The notes: generated by a model not told the origin, from the sequence alone. A stretch of 64,000 nt of DNA from Heliocidaris erythrogramma (GCA_025617745.1 CM046853.1:10432974-10496973), one strand, 5' to 3'. Numbered from the stretch's first letter, positions 34,790-46,974 are shown. Program-made: numbers and translations.

Positions 34790-35690
34790 TCGATTCTGTC
34801 CCGATGCTTGTTGCTTGTTAGCTTGTTTGCTTGTTTGTTTGTTAGTGCTCTAACGTTTGAATGGTTCCATTTCAGTTCACCAAACTTTCAGCGAATCTTC
34901 ATCTAAGTAATATGCGATTTCCTATTGAATCCACGGTCACAGAGGCATCTGATTTTTTTGAATTAATTTTTTTGATTTTATAGCGCCGAAGGTACAGCCC
35001 TTTATATACACGTACCGTCATTGGCCTGTGCAATGCAGTGTATGAAAAAGTTATCATCCATAAATTTGAATTAATTTGCTCGGTCACGTACGTCATAGTA
35101 TCAAGAAAATAGATTTATATTTAGTAAAATAATAATTTTCAAGGAAATATAAAACACATTTTCGTTTTTAGAATTATGTATGTATCTGTGAAATATTTTA
35201 AATTTCAAATGGAATTTTGTATCAGGAAGAAAGACAATTTTGCATTCGGATTAAAAATATCTTTATATACACATCAAGAAAATGGCAGCCCCCAGGTATT
35301 GCTAGCAGACGATAAATTTTGCTGAGAAAATCTTGATTTATACCCATCTCGTATATTTTAATGCAAAAGTACGTAGGACAACAAGAAGGAATAGATTACA
35401 TCTTTGAATATAAGCACATTTACATTTTGAGGATAATTCCCCTTTAACACCCGACTAAGGTTCCCATCACTCATGGGTAAAAAAAAAAAGAGTGGATAAA
35501 ATGCCTTGCCCAAGGACATAAAACCAGACATAGTAGGGTTCGAACCCGCGACCCTCAGATCCAAAGACGAGAACCCCAATCCACTATACACCACAGCGCA
35601 TCCGCAATTAATTCTTATTGAATGGTAATGAGGTGGGACACTACATCGCGCAGGCGCGGCGGTTCACTGTTGCTAAACAGTATCAATCTA
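34790..35690. mobile_element. Insertion splitting the L1/Tx1-like element
   Basis: The LINE coding sequence stops near 34790 and resumes near 35690. The right part of the insert is a tRNA-headed SINE in minus orientation (35390-35603). The left part, 34800-35380, contains (GTTT)n-like sequence but nothing I recognise, so more than one element may be nested here. Confidence 0.55.
35390..35603 (-). mobile_element. tRNA-headed SINE, minus strand
   Basis: Read on the minus strand: 'gcgctgtggtgtatagtgga' (box A region), then 'gggtcgcgggttcgaaccc' (box B at 35536-35547), then 'gtccttgggcaaggcatttt' (the body block shared with 16790 and 24775), then a T run. Head and body are in the right order for a SINE. 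Confidence 0.7.
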
Positions 35691-36309
35691 GTTTATTCTT
35701 GTTGTTGAAATAATGGCCTTGAAAATCAAGCAAAATAATGATATACATGTACATGATATTATTGTTAATTCTGCAAATACTCATACTTCAGAAGTTTTTA
35801 AGATATCACAATTAGCTGATGACACTGTTCTTGTTACCTGTTCTTAGCTCTGTTGAATCAGCAAACAATTCACTCGAAGAAGTAAGAAGATTTAGACACT
35901 ATGCTGGACCGAATTTAAATGTTATGAAAACAAAAGCAATAACAATGACACTTCAAGTAGAATTTGTAAAAGAATTAAAATGGAATGATCATCCAGTCAA
36001 GTATCTGGGTCTATACCTAACTCAAAATAAAAAAGAATCTGATCGATTGAACTGGTCTCTGAAACTTGTTAAATCCATCTTAAATTTCTGGAAAATGAGA
36101 AACTTAACCATTTATGGTAAAGTTGTTATAATCAAATCGTTAATAATTTCACAATTTGTGTATGGTGCTTCAGTATTACCCATTCCTCCGAAACTAATTG
36201 TGGAGTTGAATAAATTGATTTACAATTTCATTTGCATTTCAAAACGAGACAAGGTCAAGAGATCTGTCTTAATAAACACAGCTGAAAAAGTCAGAATCTT
36301 GTACTAATG

Positions 36310-37195
36310 AAATCTTTGTGACAGACTTGTCAAATAATAATCGAAAAAGAAGTTCACTGTTATTGGACAGGTAGGGTGTCAAGTTACAAACAAGAAAGTA
36401 CTGTATACCTTATATGATCAGAAATGTATCTACTTTTAATATTGCTCCCACATAGAATTCAACGCAAAATGAACCCCCGAAAAATTTATAGGTACATTAA
36501 TTCACGAGTCGCGGTGTGGTGAATGGGATATATTTAATAATATCTTTAATAATAAAAGCATCAATCAACCCGTACACAACCGATAGTAATACTGAGCGAT
36601 ATATTTATAACTGGTCCATTTTGATATGGCTGATACACATATTGCGATATACATGCATCATTTTATAACAGGTTATTGACAAGGATATCTTCTTCTCCTT
36701 AGATTCCAGTTTGACAGTTTTATTACTTTCGATCGTGTCAGAGTTGTGAAGACTGTAAAGCTGGTTACACATGAGACGTCAATGTCATTGCGCCAAGAAT
36801 AGGGCCGCAACGCCAATTCTAATCCGTGAAATGCAAAACTTAGACTGTCTAAAAATCTGTTAATTGCACAAAAGTGTTTCTTTTTAATCCTTCATCTGAA
36901 TAATCAAATTATGTCAGAGTAAGCAGGCAAACGGGTAATTATCTAAGGTCTCTTCTTCGATACGCACAAGTATGTTTGTGGAAAATCAAGGAATTTGCAG
37001 GCCTGCGTCAAGAAGTCTGGCATGTGCCTTGATATTAGAGCAAATCAATTGACACCTTGTGTGCATGCAGGCGATGTAATTGTTACTGCTCGATGATATC
37101 AATGCCTCTTGCACTCGAAGCGTCATTTCTACATAACCGAATGCCCCATTAATTCAAGGTTTTTGCACTATTCATTTTACAATAACTTTGTGAAC
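36310..37195. other. Nothing recognised
   Basis: AT-rich DNA after the end of the L1/Tx1-like element, with no frame, RNA gene or repeat pair I can support. Confidence 0.5.
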
Positions 37196-37196
37196 A

Positions 37197-38850
37197 ATGT
37201 CAATAGTTATGTTCACACGTAGTACATAGCATCGATGCTATGTTAGCATCGATGCTATCTAAGTTTCAAAAATATTTCCAGTACGTTCAGACAGGCCGTG
37301 ATCGATTTGCTTCTATCACCCACTCGTGACTATTCATCGCTCACCCGCTGCCAAAACAATAATTACTGCGCCACACAGAGTGACCCGAGTATAATTGGTA
37401 TGCATGGTCAAACGCGCGGAAGTTTGTGTACAGGGGTCATAAATTATGATGCGAAGCTTTTGTTTTGAATAATATTTTATTTGTCTTCATAAATCAACAT
37501 AATAACACAATAACAATTCATTTGTAATATCGATAATACAATCAAGTAGCAAATACATGTGTTATAATACTTAATTTATAAAAACCTTGTACATGTCAAA
37601 ATTGACTGAACTCCAATCTATGTCAAAATAAAACACATGCATGCACACATATATTCTCTGGTATAGCACATGTAAAATCAATATCTAAAGACCACATCAT
37701 ACTTTGCTAAATCTATTCTGAAAGAGCAGATTCTCAACTTTAAAATTATATATAACTCATGAGGATTTCCTAACTCAATGTACAAAGAGAAGAATGCACA
37801 CCCTCATAACGTTACTTCTTAATAAGGGTTTAAAGTTTGCAGTCTATTGAAGCACTCTGACTTGCAAAGTGTTGTGCTAAGGTGACAAATGGAGGATTAG
37901 AACTCAATGAAAATTTCTATGAAGGGATTATCAGATTGTCCTAAAACTTGGCATACTACATAGACATATCCTGTTTATCATAGTGCACAAGTATCAATGC
38001 AAGAACTTACTCCGGGAGATTTATGGGAGATTAAAATGAGACAAGTATTCAGGGTCGTGAAAAAGAAAAGTAATACAACAAAATCCAGAGAAGACACACA
38101 TAAGTCTGATAAAAAGCTGTCAAAAATACCACTTCTAGATTGTTTGGTGCCTCCACATTTTAGATTACTTTAATAGAAAAGTATACTCTTTCAGGAAATA
38201 CCCAAAACTAAAATTTGACCATGCATGCCAACCAAAACACATTGATTGAGCTCTAACTGAAAAATCACACAGTGCGACTTTTGGGTGGTTTTGTGGTGCC
38301 TGGTCATATATAAAAAAGAAAAACATAAAAAGAAGGAACCCCCCCCCCAAAAAAAAAAAACAACAACAACAACAACAACAAAACAACCCCCTTCCTTACC
38401 ACACAGTATACACATTAGCCTACTTACCCCTATATACGTCACATTACATTACAGTACCAGATGAAACAGACAGAATGATAATAGAAAAAGTAGGGAAGAG
38501 TGTACATCACATGAATACATACATTGCATTATATTATAGCACCACATGAAACAGACAGAATTACAATAGCAGCGAGTGAAGATAGCAGCGATTGCGCTCA
38601 CATTACAAATAGTCACAAGCGCGGTGGGTGGTCTACCGCAAAGCGTCGATGCTTTGTCGCTGGATCCTGAGATTTACTCCTGCTAAACTCGCTGCAAGAA
38701 TAGTTTGGAAACTCGCTTCTATCTCGTGACTATCTGCGTTCAGACCGGCGTTCAGACAGCGTTTGGTCTCGACACTATCTGGTCTTCACCAAAATAGCAT
38801 CGACACCTCGATAGCATCGATGCTATCGCTCTACGTATGAACGTACCTAA
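37197..38850. mobile_element. DNA transposon relic, about 1.65 kb, with ATCGAT-bearing ends
   Basis: Each end carries two copies of the palindromic word AGCATCGATGCT or a close variant (37228-37258; 38790-38830). The flanking 'gttcacacgtag' on the left mirrors 'gttcatacgtag' read from the right. Inner blocks also mirror: 'acgttcagacaggccg' against 'gtctgaacgccggtctgaac', and both sides have 'tctatc.c..ctcgtgacta'. The interior is AT-rich and codes for nothing recognisable. C and A runs with (CAA)n lie at 38340-38385. Non-autonomous, family not identified. Confidence 0.6.
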
Positions 38851-39029
38851 TGTCTCTCTCACAAGGCGCTTAACTATTTTTCCTAATAATTTTAATCATG
38901 TTAATTATTTGTTGAAATTTCTATTGATTCAATAAAACATAAAAACAAGTATTTTAAAAAAGACCGCATACGTCACTGACGGACTCCTAGGGTCAGCAAA
39001 TAACTCATCAATTATCTTATGCCCGTTGC

Positions 39030-39180
39030 ATTAGTGGTCGTAAGACTATGTATATTGGATAAATTTGGCCCAATGTTGGGTCAAGTTTTATGCACACCCA
39101 ACAAACATGCATGTTCCCTTTTTACCCAACATTGCGTAAAATTTTCCCCAACGCTTTTAAAGTGAAGGGGTACATTTTAT
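39030..39180. mobile_element. Short repeat built on CCCAAT/ATTGGG words
   Basis: 'ggcccaatgttgggtcaag' on the left and 'acccaacattgcgtaaaatt' on the right form imperfect inverted halves around 'acatgcatg'. A diverged copy is at 60460-60590 ('gtccaatattgggtaaac', 'aacatgcatga', 'tacacagcatctggtaaat'). MITE-like. Confidence 0.5.
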
Positions 39181-39261
39181 TCATTTGATGCATATATTTT
39201 ATTAATCTTTACTAACATTAATATTAATAATATTAATTTGATATTCATTAATGGCACTAAA

Positions 39262-39616
39262 TGGCAAAGTATCAATATGATCAGTGGACAGATTAAGATA
39301 CTTAAAATCACTAAAAAAATCTCTTAACCTTAGATATCTATACACTTCACAAAGAGAGATGATTGAAAAACGATCACAAAGTTAAAGTATAATAATTCAC
39401 GATACAAATGTATGGTGATTCGATAAATGGGAAAAAATTGGCGAGGTATCAATATGATCAGTGAACAGATTAAGATACTTAAAACCACTGAAAAAAAACT
39501 TTAACTTTAGATATCTATACACTTCACAAATAGAGATGATTGAAAACCGATCACAAAGTTAAAGTATAATAAATCACGATACAAATGTATGGTGATTCGA
39601 TAATGGGAAAAAAATT
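39262..39616. repeat. Tandem duplication, about 177-bp unit, two copies
   Basis: 'atcaatatgatcagtg' begins at 39271 and 39448. The rest of the unit ('gatatctatacacttcaca', 'cgatcacaaagttaaagta', 'caaatgtatggtgattcga') is nearly identical between the two copies. Recent duplication; no coding role. From 39620 to 40910 I see no gene. Confidence 0.85.
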
Positions 39617-40912
39617 GGTAGCTCTGCTTAGTACATGACGAAAGTTTCATAACATTTTCAAAGTAACATCCACTTCAGTTTTGTTGCATAAAATCTTGAT
39701 ATTTAGAATGAACTTCAATAATGATATTTAGCATCAGTCACGAGGCTTGCCTTCTAAATTCTGTTTTCGACTTTTGATACTTCTCTGTGGCAAAAAAGGG
39801 AAACTTTTATGTACAGTTAACTATTCATCATATTTTATCCTCTCTTAACCTTCGCCACAAGACCATTATGGTTAATGGCATTTGGGCTCTTTGTATGAAA
39901 AAGATGCAACCGGTTGAAGAAAAAAAAAGGTATTGAAATTGTGATTTCTAATTCATCTCATAGAAAGTTCGATCAATATTTTAAATGGTCTGCGGTAGTT
40001 TTGATTTTTGTGCATCAAAACCTATTATACTTCAAGAGTAATAATCTTTATTTGAAAAAAAAATCAATCTTTCGCCAGACCTTCTGATCTTTACCTCTCG
40101 ATTTTCTTGGATGTAAAAAATCTAAAGACATTCACTCTTTAGAAACGATCTAGATATATCTTTATTGCCTTATTCATGATACTCTATCAATATAATTTGA
40201 AAGAAGAGTCTATCATATGCTAAAGGCCACCAAGAAATGTGAGATAAAGGAATAGCTTTTAATCTTTTTAGGCCAGTTTCAAATGCTGCGATTGTAGATT
40301 TGTAGTAGCAATTTCTACCCGAATGCATTATTGTTTTGTTTAGATTGATTTTATTTCTGCGTTCAATAGCATGATACAAAATATAGTAATACATGTGTTA
40401 CAGATTTAAAAAATATATATATATCAACATATTGTCAGACATTAACAATTTACTTCTTGAATACAAATAAAATATGTATACAATATGGAAAATTAACATT
40501 TTACAATTAACAGGATTTGTGAACGCAGGAGACCGTCATCATGAGCGATTTGCTTGATGTCGATGGCGGCCTCAAAGTAAAAAAGCGACATAGAACTTAA
40601 AAAAAGAAATTGAGAAAAAGAAAAAGAGGTCATGAGGAGGTCCAAAGCAAGTGCAAGTGCAGTGCAGTGGAAGTGCATTAGCGATAGGGTTAAGATGTAT
40701 TCACGAGTTGTATTGATCAATAATCAGTAAAATACTATAATTTACATAGATAGTCAATGTGGTGGATTTGAGTATAAGGATATTAAATTACGCTTCATAG
40801 TCGCTTTAAAAGTTAGAGTAAATTATTCCTTTCATAAAGCTCCTTTCCTCCCAAAGTACTTATATCTAACAAGTATTTATAAGGTTACAAACGCGAAACA
40901 TCAAACGTATAA

Positions 40913-41068
40913 AGGGGCGGATCAAGGGGGCCCGAATCGGCCGCCGCCACCCCCCCCCCCCCTTCCCCTTTTGGAACCCAACTCACAATAAAAAAAATTG
41001 CCTCCTTAATTGCGTACTTTTCCGGTTCTGCGCCCCCTCTTTTACAAAATCTGGGATCCACCCCTGGT
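40913..41068. mobile_element. MITE-like element with C run
   Basis: The left end 'ggggcggatcaagg' and right end 'ctgggatccacccctgg' are imperfect inverted repeats, with a C run and 'cgccccctcttttacaaaat' inside. Related phrases occur at 10800-10875 and 11470-11500. Probably a short hAT-type non-autonomous family; no target duplication confirmed. Confidence 0.5.
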
Positions 41069-41069
41069 A

Positions 41070-42145
41070 TAACTCCTACTTTCCCAGTATCTCTTTGTAT
41101 AAAGTCACTTCATATCACTCCCAGTACTCCCAGCCCCATCACAAAACTTTGTTTTATTGGATTTGTTTCCGTTGTCAAGTCACTCTCAAGGAGCATAAGT
41201 TGTTGCTGTGTTGCAATAGAAGTGTGTAAATATAAAGAAAACGTCGACAACAACTTTTGCAAGATATGGACAGTATTGTCTGAAATAGTCTTCAGAACGA
41301 ATGTTTATGGCAATTACAGTGTTCCAGGACAACTAATCCCTGGACTAAACCATCCAAAATTACCCTAGAACATTATCGCCTTACCTAGGACATCAACCTC
41401 TGGTTAAATATACCATAAGAAATGGAGCCCTTAAGACAATTAACCACGAACAACCACCTCAAAAGCATTGAATTCATTCTAACTCATTATTTCTCGGTAA
41501 AATCATCACTGACAAACTTTAGAATGATACTTCATTTGTGAAGTCTTATAAATAATTAAAGTACGAGAAGCAAAAGAAAATATTCCAAGAAGATTTTTTA
41601 TGCAAGTGGCACCGTGATTTATGCGAGTCTATTATGTATTTCAATCATTGCGTGAGCAATACTGTAGGAAACAACCAAGGTTTAATTTAAATGAAAGTGA
41701 CAACTGTATTACTTCTTCAACTCTTCAAATATGTATTACATCTTAAGCAACAAACACTAAATTTTTTTTTTTTTTTATGCATTCTCAGAAGATATACATT
41801 GCTTTATAAGGCTTTTCCCCATATTTTGGTCTTATTTGATGTAGTCGCTAAGAGTCCATAAAAGGGATAATAAAAACCCTTGACTAACTGAATATTTTTG
41901 TAAAATGTAAATCGGAAAATGGCGTTGAAGAGACACATACTGAAGCTTTATTTCTAAAATACTGAAGCTTTATGTCTAAAATGTAAATGGCATTAATCCT
42001 AATTCTTAACGCCTTTTTGTAACCTCTTCCTCTCTCCAGTTGTACTCTTACTCATATTTTTCATCTTAATTTATTATCTTTTGTATAATTTTTAATCAAA
42101 GGACATTTCACAGTTAACCATGGAAGTCATCAAACACACTTCTCA
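41070..42145. other. Nothing recognised
   Basis: AT-rich spacer with a T run at about 41762-41777. No gene or named repeat could be supported. Confidence 0.5.
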
Positions 42146-42149
42146 TTTG

Positions 42150-42327
42150 TCCTTTTTTTCCTCCTCATCTCTTGATCCATTTCTTTTTCACCTCCTCGTC
42201 CTTCTATTCTTCCTCCTTCTCTTCCCGCTCCTCTTCCTTCTCCCCTTCTCTTCCCCACCCTCTCCACCTCTCCTTTCCCTCTTCCTTCTGGGTCCTCTTC
42301 CTTTCTCTTTTCCTTAACTTTTTTTTA
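42150..42327. repeat. Polypyrimidine (C+T) tract, about 175 bp
   Basis: Almost every base on the plus strand is C or T, built from 'ttcctc', 'cttctc' and 'ccctct' words. It lies about 50 bases before the acceptor of the degenerate P450 exon 9 (42381). It could simply be a decayed microsatellite. The proline/leucine/serine frames through it are artefacts. Confidence 0.8.
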
Positions 42328-42380
42328 CGTAATATTTTCGATACGATGTATCATGTGTATTTTTTGTTCTTCAAATTAGA

Positions 42381-43569
42381 GAGTAGACTTCCTCTTGTGG
42401 ATAACTTACTGATGCCGCCAAGCAAACGCTCGAAGATAAAGCTGATCAGAGGGAACCTGAAGATGACATCCATGACGACCTTGAGGATGAAGGAGATCAC
42501 AACGTTGACTCCTTCAGTCGCAACTCCAAGAATATAACGACTCTAGAAGATGATGAGGTCACAGCTCAGGTGAATGAGAAGAAAAAAAACCCTCACCCAT
42601 ATAGCTAAATCTATTTCACATTTTGAGGACACACTTCATGCCCTTATTGATATCATCTGTCTGTACTTCACATGATACTGTCAATATTCATAAACCTTAA
42701 ATCTAGACAGTGTAGTTCTAATTTTTGGCAGATAGTTTGATTGTTTCGATCCACATTAATTCAAATTCAGTTGAAATTTCTCATTTCCAGAAACATCAAT
42801 GTCTGACTGTTTTTACTTTCTTTGTACATTAACAAATACCTCGTAAGTTCACAAAGAATAATCAAGAGAAGCGTCACCCATTTGTTTGGATCCCGTTCGG
42901 AAGTGGACCTTGGAACTGTCTTAGTATGAGGTTTGCTCTCATTGAGGTAAAGATAGCCTTGGTCCCTGGTACGAGTCATGAGGGAGTTCCGCTTATAGAG
43001 ACCTTCCCACAAACTGAGGTATATAAAAATCTAAACATGCAGGGGCGTCGCTACAGGAGTGTGTGTGTGTGGGGGGGGGGGGGGTTGTGACATCGTCTTT
43101 TTTTTTTTGTCTGTATAATTTCGACATTATGGGTTGTTGAAAATGGTCTGGTGACGCCCTGCATTTCTATATGTAAGTAGCATTGATTTGTAGCTTACCT
43201 TACTTTCATCGAGATTGTTTGGGTATCACTGACAATAAGTTAAGTATTAATAATGTAATGCTAACACATTAAAATATTTAGAGGCAGCATGCATACTTTA
43301 CGGTAAGGAAATTTAACAATACTGTTAGTGATCTGATTATTCAGAATCATAAGCAGAATTGGCTGATGATATTGTTCTCTGGTATCAAACATATGTATGT
43401 TAATTGAAATGATTTACCTGTGAAGAAGCCACTGTCATGACTGTGCATCATCTTTAATAATTTACTTTCATCATCTTTAATTTACTTTCAAATCCCCCCT
43501 TTCCACCCCCACACACACCGAACGGCGCCACCGAACGGTGTAACACTTCATGAAGTGCGACGGAGCTGA
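42381..43569 (+). pseudogene. CYP3-clan P450 remnant: exons 9, 12 and 13
   Basis: Exon 9-like (42381-42569): RVDFL at the start and TTLEDDEVTAQ before a GT donor, with a frameshift and an acidic linker (EPEDDIHDDLEDEGD). Exon 12-like (about 42864-43018): KRHPFVWIPFGSGPWNCLSMRFAL, so the haem-binding loop has lost the conserved Arg (now Trp) and the Gly after Cys is shifted to Ser. A 7-bp and a 2-bp insertion follow. Exon 13-like (to 43569): PPNGVTLHEVRRS then stop. Exons 10 and 11 are absent. It is a decayed neighbour of the intact gene at 46975. Confidence 0.85.
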
Positions 43570-44540
43570 AGCAAACATTTGTTCGAAACTCCGAAACATA
43601 AATACCTGCGCATTTTGGAGAATAAATATATTGTAGTTCAAATCACAAGCAAATCATATTCAAACATTTAGGTATAGGGTTCGGTAAAGTAGTATATGAA
43701 AAGATCCATAAAACGATCGGGTTTTTTTTGTTGTTGCAAATGATGGGAATATTGTTTTCTTTCCATTCTCCAATGTTTTAGAAGTCAGTCATAAATAGTC
43801 GTATATATGTTTAAGATATAAAAGAGGCGGATGTATTAGGCAAGATAATATTCAGGTGTTTGAAGGTGTTGGCTAAAATGACTTGTGTCACTTATAGATT
43901 AATTAGAGAAACAGTGACTGCTGACTTAAGAAGGTTCATTACTTTTGTTTTTATACACCAACCTAGTACTTTATTCAAAAAGACGATATTTTCTAGAAGT
44001 TTAGATTTAACAAAAGAGCAAAGAGCAAAGTAATGATTATTATTCTAATAACGGAGTAAACGGACGATTAATAATTAGGCCTTCAGTATCATACCGAAAC
44101 TATACTTGTTTTAATGACATAATGGTTCATGCATGCGAATTTCAGTAAATCAGTTAAGAGTTCTAATCTTTGCACGCTTCAAGTTTTGTTTCAAGTTCAA
44201 GATCATATTTATGTCAACAGACTGTTTTGAAGCCTTATCTCAATCCTTGAGTACTTGGTACCTGGTAGAATTACTATTAGGTGCGATCGACAATTGTAGG
44301 TTTACATGGATAAACCCAGTGTAATACTTGAATACCGTGGTCATCACCGCCTCACTGAAATGAGCACTATGAATTATAGTGGCATCTCGTAAATCATTGT
44401 TGAAACAATTCACACTTCAACAATTCAACAATACTTTAAAAGTTGTTTTCACAAAAATATGTACATTATTAACTCCTTACAATTTTTGTAAATCCTAAAA
44501 GTTTATATAGTACTGAACTTCTTATTTTATGTTCACATAA
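42690..44540. repeat. Segmental duplication, left copy (with 61120-62930)
   Basis: From 'cataaaccttaaatctagac' onward the sequence matches 61122-62930 in order, including the P450 exon 12 and 13 remnants. Shared features include 'gagttccgcttatagagacc', 'gaaatttaacaatactgtta' and 'tcttattttatgttc' versus 'tcttattttttttaat' at the end. After that the left copy has about 1.56 kb not found in the right copy, then similarity resumes at 46105. Confidence 0.85.
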
Positions 44541-44684
44541 ATGCAGATTTTTAGTTGTATTGCAATGTCAAATGTAAAAAAGAATCATGCATGTCCACTC
44601 TCTGTACACTGTCTTATTTCTTCCCTATGTACATTGACTTCCAGGAAAGTACATCACAAGCACTACACGTGTTGTGTACATAAC

Positions 44685-44860
44685 CCCCGTATTCTGAACT
44701 CCATTTTAACTTAAAATCCAGTCTAAGTTAAACCGGAGTTTAATCAAAACTCACATAAACCGCAAGTCCAGTCTAAACTTTGTACAAAGTTTAACCACAC
44801 TAAACTGAAGTTCAAAGCGGACTTCAGAATGTGATTTTCTGAAACCCCGGTGTAAAGGAT
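44685..44860. mobile_element. MITE-like element with CCCGTATTCTGAA-type ends
   Basis: 'cccccgtattctgaactcc' on the left mirrors 'gacttcagaatgtg' on the right, and internal 'aaactttgtacaaagttt' is itself a perfect palindrome. It falls in the segment missing from the right copy of the segmental duplication. Confidence 0.5.
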
Positions 44861-45137
44861 AGTCCTCTTATTTGTCCGAAATGATTATAGGACAACTACA
44901 CCCAAGGACAAAACTCCTGGACAGCTTCTAACTAGGATAACAATCCCCGACTCTTTACTCCATACAACTATTAATTTAATAGTTAAAAAAACGACCGCCC
45001 TGAGCATCCACTCCAAAACAACTACCCAATCGTCACACATCTACTCTTAGATTATAGCAATCGTACAATATGGTCTTATTTACCCAGGGCAAACCCATCA
45101 GTATTGATTCTCCTCTTTCTGAGTGCCCTGCAATAAT

Positions 45138-46064
45138 TTTAAAGTAGAACTTTAATGATTTTAAATATTGGCTTAATACTTATTATTGCAAAGATGGCAT
45201 AAATTAAACAAGGTTATCCAAATTCAACGCTTGGAAACATTTGAAGTAATTATTATTATCAATTATAAAACGGTAAAATACAGCCCCCGATATAGCAGCT
45301 GAAGAGCTCCTCGAACGCTGCTGAGATGTGTGACGACACACCAGGGGCCAGTCCTGTCTAAGCAGACGATGTCCCATAAGATCTTACACATTTTCAGTGC
45401 CTGTTTTGTCATCTCCTCTTCACTTATTTCTCTTACTTGACTAGCGTCAGTCTTAATGTTAGTCTGTTGCCTCACTCTTAACTTCATGTATGGTATTATT
45501 TTGATGAAAAATGCAGCGTTAAAAAAATAAAGGAATCAGTCACTTGTAAACAAAATAAGACGCCATTGTATTTTCAGCTGCTTGCACCGGGGCATGTTCG
45601 GCGTTTCAAGAGGGAACGAATACCACCCATGCTATTATTCGGAGGGCTTTTCAATTTGAAAGTGGGGTTTATTTCATTGATCATTGACCCTTCTCCTGTG
45701 TATTTACAATCAAACGGTTTTAGTTATCAGAATCAGTTTCACTTTCCCTTTTAGAATGGTGTGAAATAAGATCATGTTTAAATATACCAAACTCTTTATA
45801 ATTTGATAAATAATTGCATTGCAATTACGTTCATTCATTATAAGACGTCGTCTGCTTAAGCAGGATTGGTCCCTAGTGTGACGACATCAAAACATCGCTA
45901 TTATTTCTGGCGAATCCTCGGATATTCTAGATGCTTAGAAGAACTTTTATTTATGTTGATTTTATAATCATCGAAACTTATTTCCATTGCCATCTGTAAG
46001 CTTCCCAGTTTCTAGTGATACATTAATTGCCATATTTGTGATTTTCTTTGAATAGCTACTTTAA
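45138..46064 (+). mobile_element. TTAA-flanked element, left copy
   Basis: Both ends read TTAA followed by AGTAG (TTAA-AGTAG ... CTACT-TTAA), consistent with a TTAA target duplication as made by piggyBac- or Kolobok-type transposases. An internal inverted repeat around 'agcagacgatgtcc' and 'gacgtcgtctgctt' is present. A second copy in opposite orientation, nearly identical over its length, is at 57319-58258. No transposase frame is seen. Confidence 0.75.
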
Positions 46065-46104
46065 CTATCCACTTGGACAAGCTCTGCACCAATAGAGGGC
46101 AGTA

Positions 46105-46970
46105 TTCATCATGAATAGAATGACCAATCTTGATGATCACTGTTCGAAATACGTCACCAAGAAACGCAAAAAAAAAATTGTTATCTCTCTTTCAGAACTG
46201 CACTGCTATAGAAAATTAACAGTTCTTTGAAAACTATATTCTTCAAAAGTTGTGTGACATAATGATCAACAAACAATTTGCAATTTCGATTACTCGTTCT
46301 TTTCCCTATCTCCTTTGGCTATTTTTTCTCAGTTTTGTGTATAAACAAAGAAAACGGAAATCTAAAAATAGTATTGTGCCGGGATACTTTTCAATTTTAC
46401 TTCATTCTAATCTCTGCTCTTTATTTTCCTTTTTCTAGTTGTTTTTTTTTATCTGTTTCCCTAATCGCCTCATAAAAGGGTTCCTTTTGTCGGAAAACTA
46501 TGTCAACAGCTTTTTTTTTTTTTTACAAAGGCTGTATAGCGACAGCTCAACAACAGATTTAAATTGTAAATACCCACTCATCATGGAAACTAATAAAATT
46601 TAACAACAGAAAAGAGCTTGTATTGTATTAAAACGTCTCATAACGATTTAGGACAAGCAGAGACCTTTTCTGGAGTTCATCTATATATAGCCATGACGAC
46701 AGACATACGGGTCGGGGACTGTGGGCTGCGGCCTCCCCCCCCCCCCCCCCCCCCCCCCATGTCGCCCAAACTTTTCAAGACTCCTTAGGACTAAAGCAAA
46801 AAAAAACTGGTGTAAATATTAATTCATGCAATGTTTACCTTGTATGTCAACAGAATAATATTGTCTGAAGTTTTTCCTGACATAGCGTTTATTTCTCGGA
46901 GCATGATTGTTATAAAAGTGCGTGTTCTCTTCTGAAATTGGTAGTTCTACGACTATTCTTGTGATCGCGA
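46105..46970. repeat. Segmental duplication, second block, left copy (with 62938-64000)
   Basis: From 'aatagaatgaccaatcttga' the sequence matches 62938 onward up to the promoter of the P450 gene. The left copy has a run of about 25 C (46734-46758). At the same place the right copy holds about 170 bases of other sequence (63640-63808). Open frames in the two copies are not conserved, so this is noncoding 5' flank. Confidence 0.85.
46911..46918 (+). promoter_or_regulatory. TATA box of the P450 gene
   Basis: TATAAAAG lies 57 bases before the ATG at 46975, so transcription would start about 25-30 bases downstream, leaving a short leader. The same box and flank recur at 63968 in the duplicated copy. 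A GCGTG word at 46920-46924 overlaps its edge but is too short to call a receptor site. Confidence 0.55.
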
Positions 46971-46974
46971 CATC

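Larger units (their letters stand above)
33700..36305 (+). mobile_element. L1/Tx1-like non-LTR retrotransposon, degraded
   Basis: The reverse transcriptase is readable in pieces. 33900-34367 encodes ENILREIGNYYEFLYSKNT, MKNNKSPGSDGLSVEFFK and LTLLYKKG. 34370-34790 gives NWRPLSLLLN, FLDFK-AFDVV and GIRQGYSLSALL with stops. 35700-36305 resumes with KIKQNNDIH, LADDTVL, VKYLGLYLTQ, NLTIYGKVVIIKSLIISQF, YGASVLPIP and ELNKLIYNFI. These are the conserved blocks of L1/Tx1 elements. The endonuclease is not seen. An insertion of about 0.9 kb (34790-35690) splits the domain between the GIRQG and ADD boxes. Inactive. Confidence 0.82.

Noticed and set aside
42120-42537. Frames rich in Leu/Pro/Ser over the pyrimidine tract
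   Set aside because: Direct consequence of C+T-only sequence; the only real coding trace is the P450 exon 9 remnant in another frame.
46920-46924. GCGTG word as a xenobiotic-receptor site in the P450 promoter
   Set aside because: Five bases are expected by chance; conservation in the duplicated promoter reflects the duplication itself.
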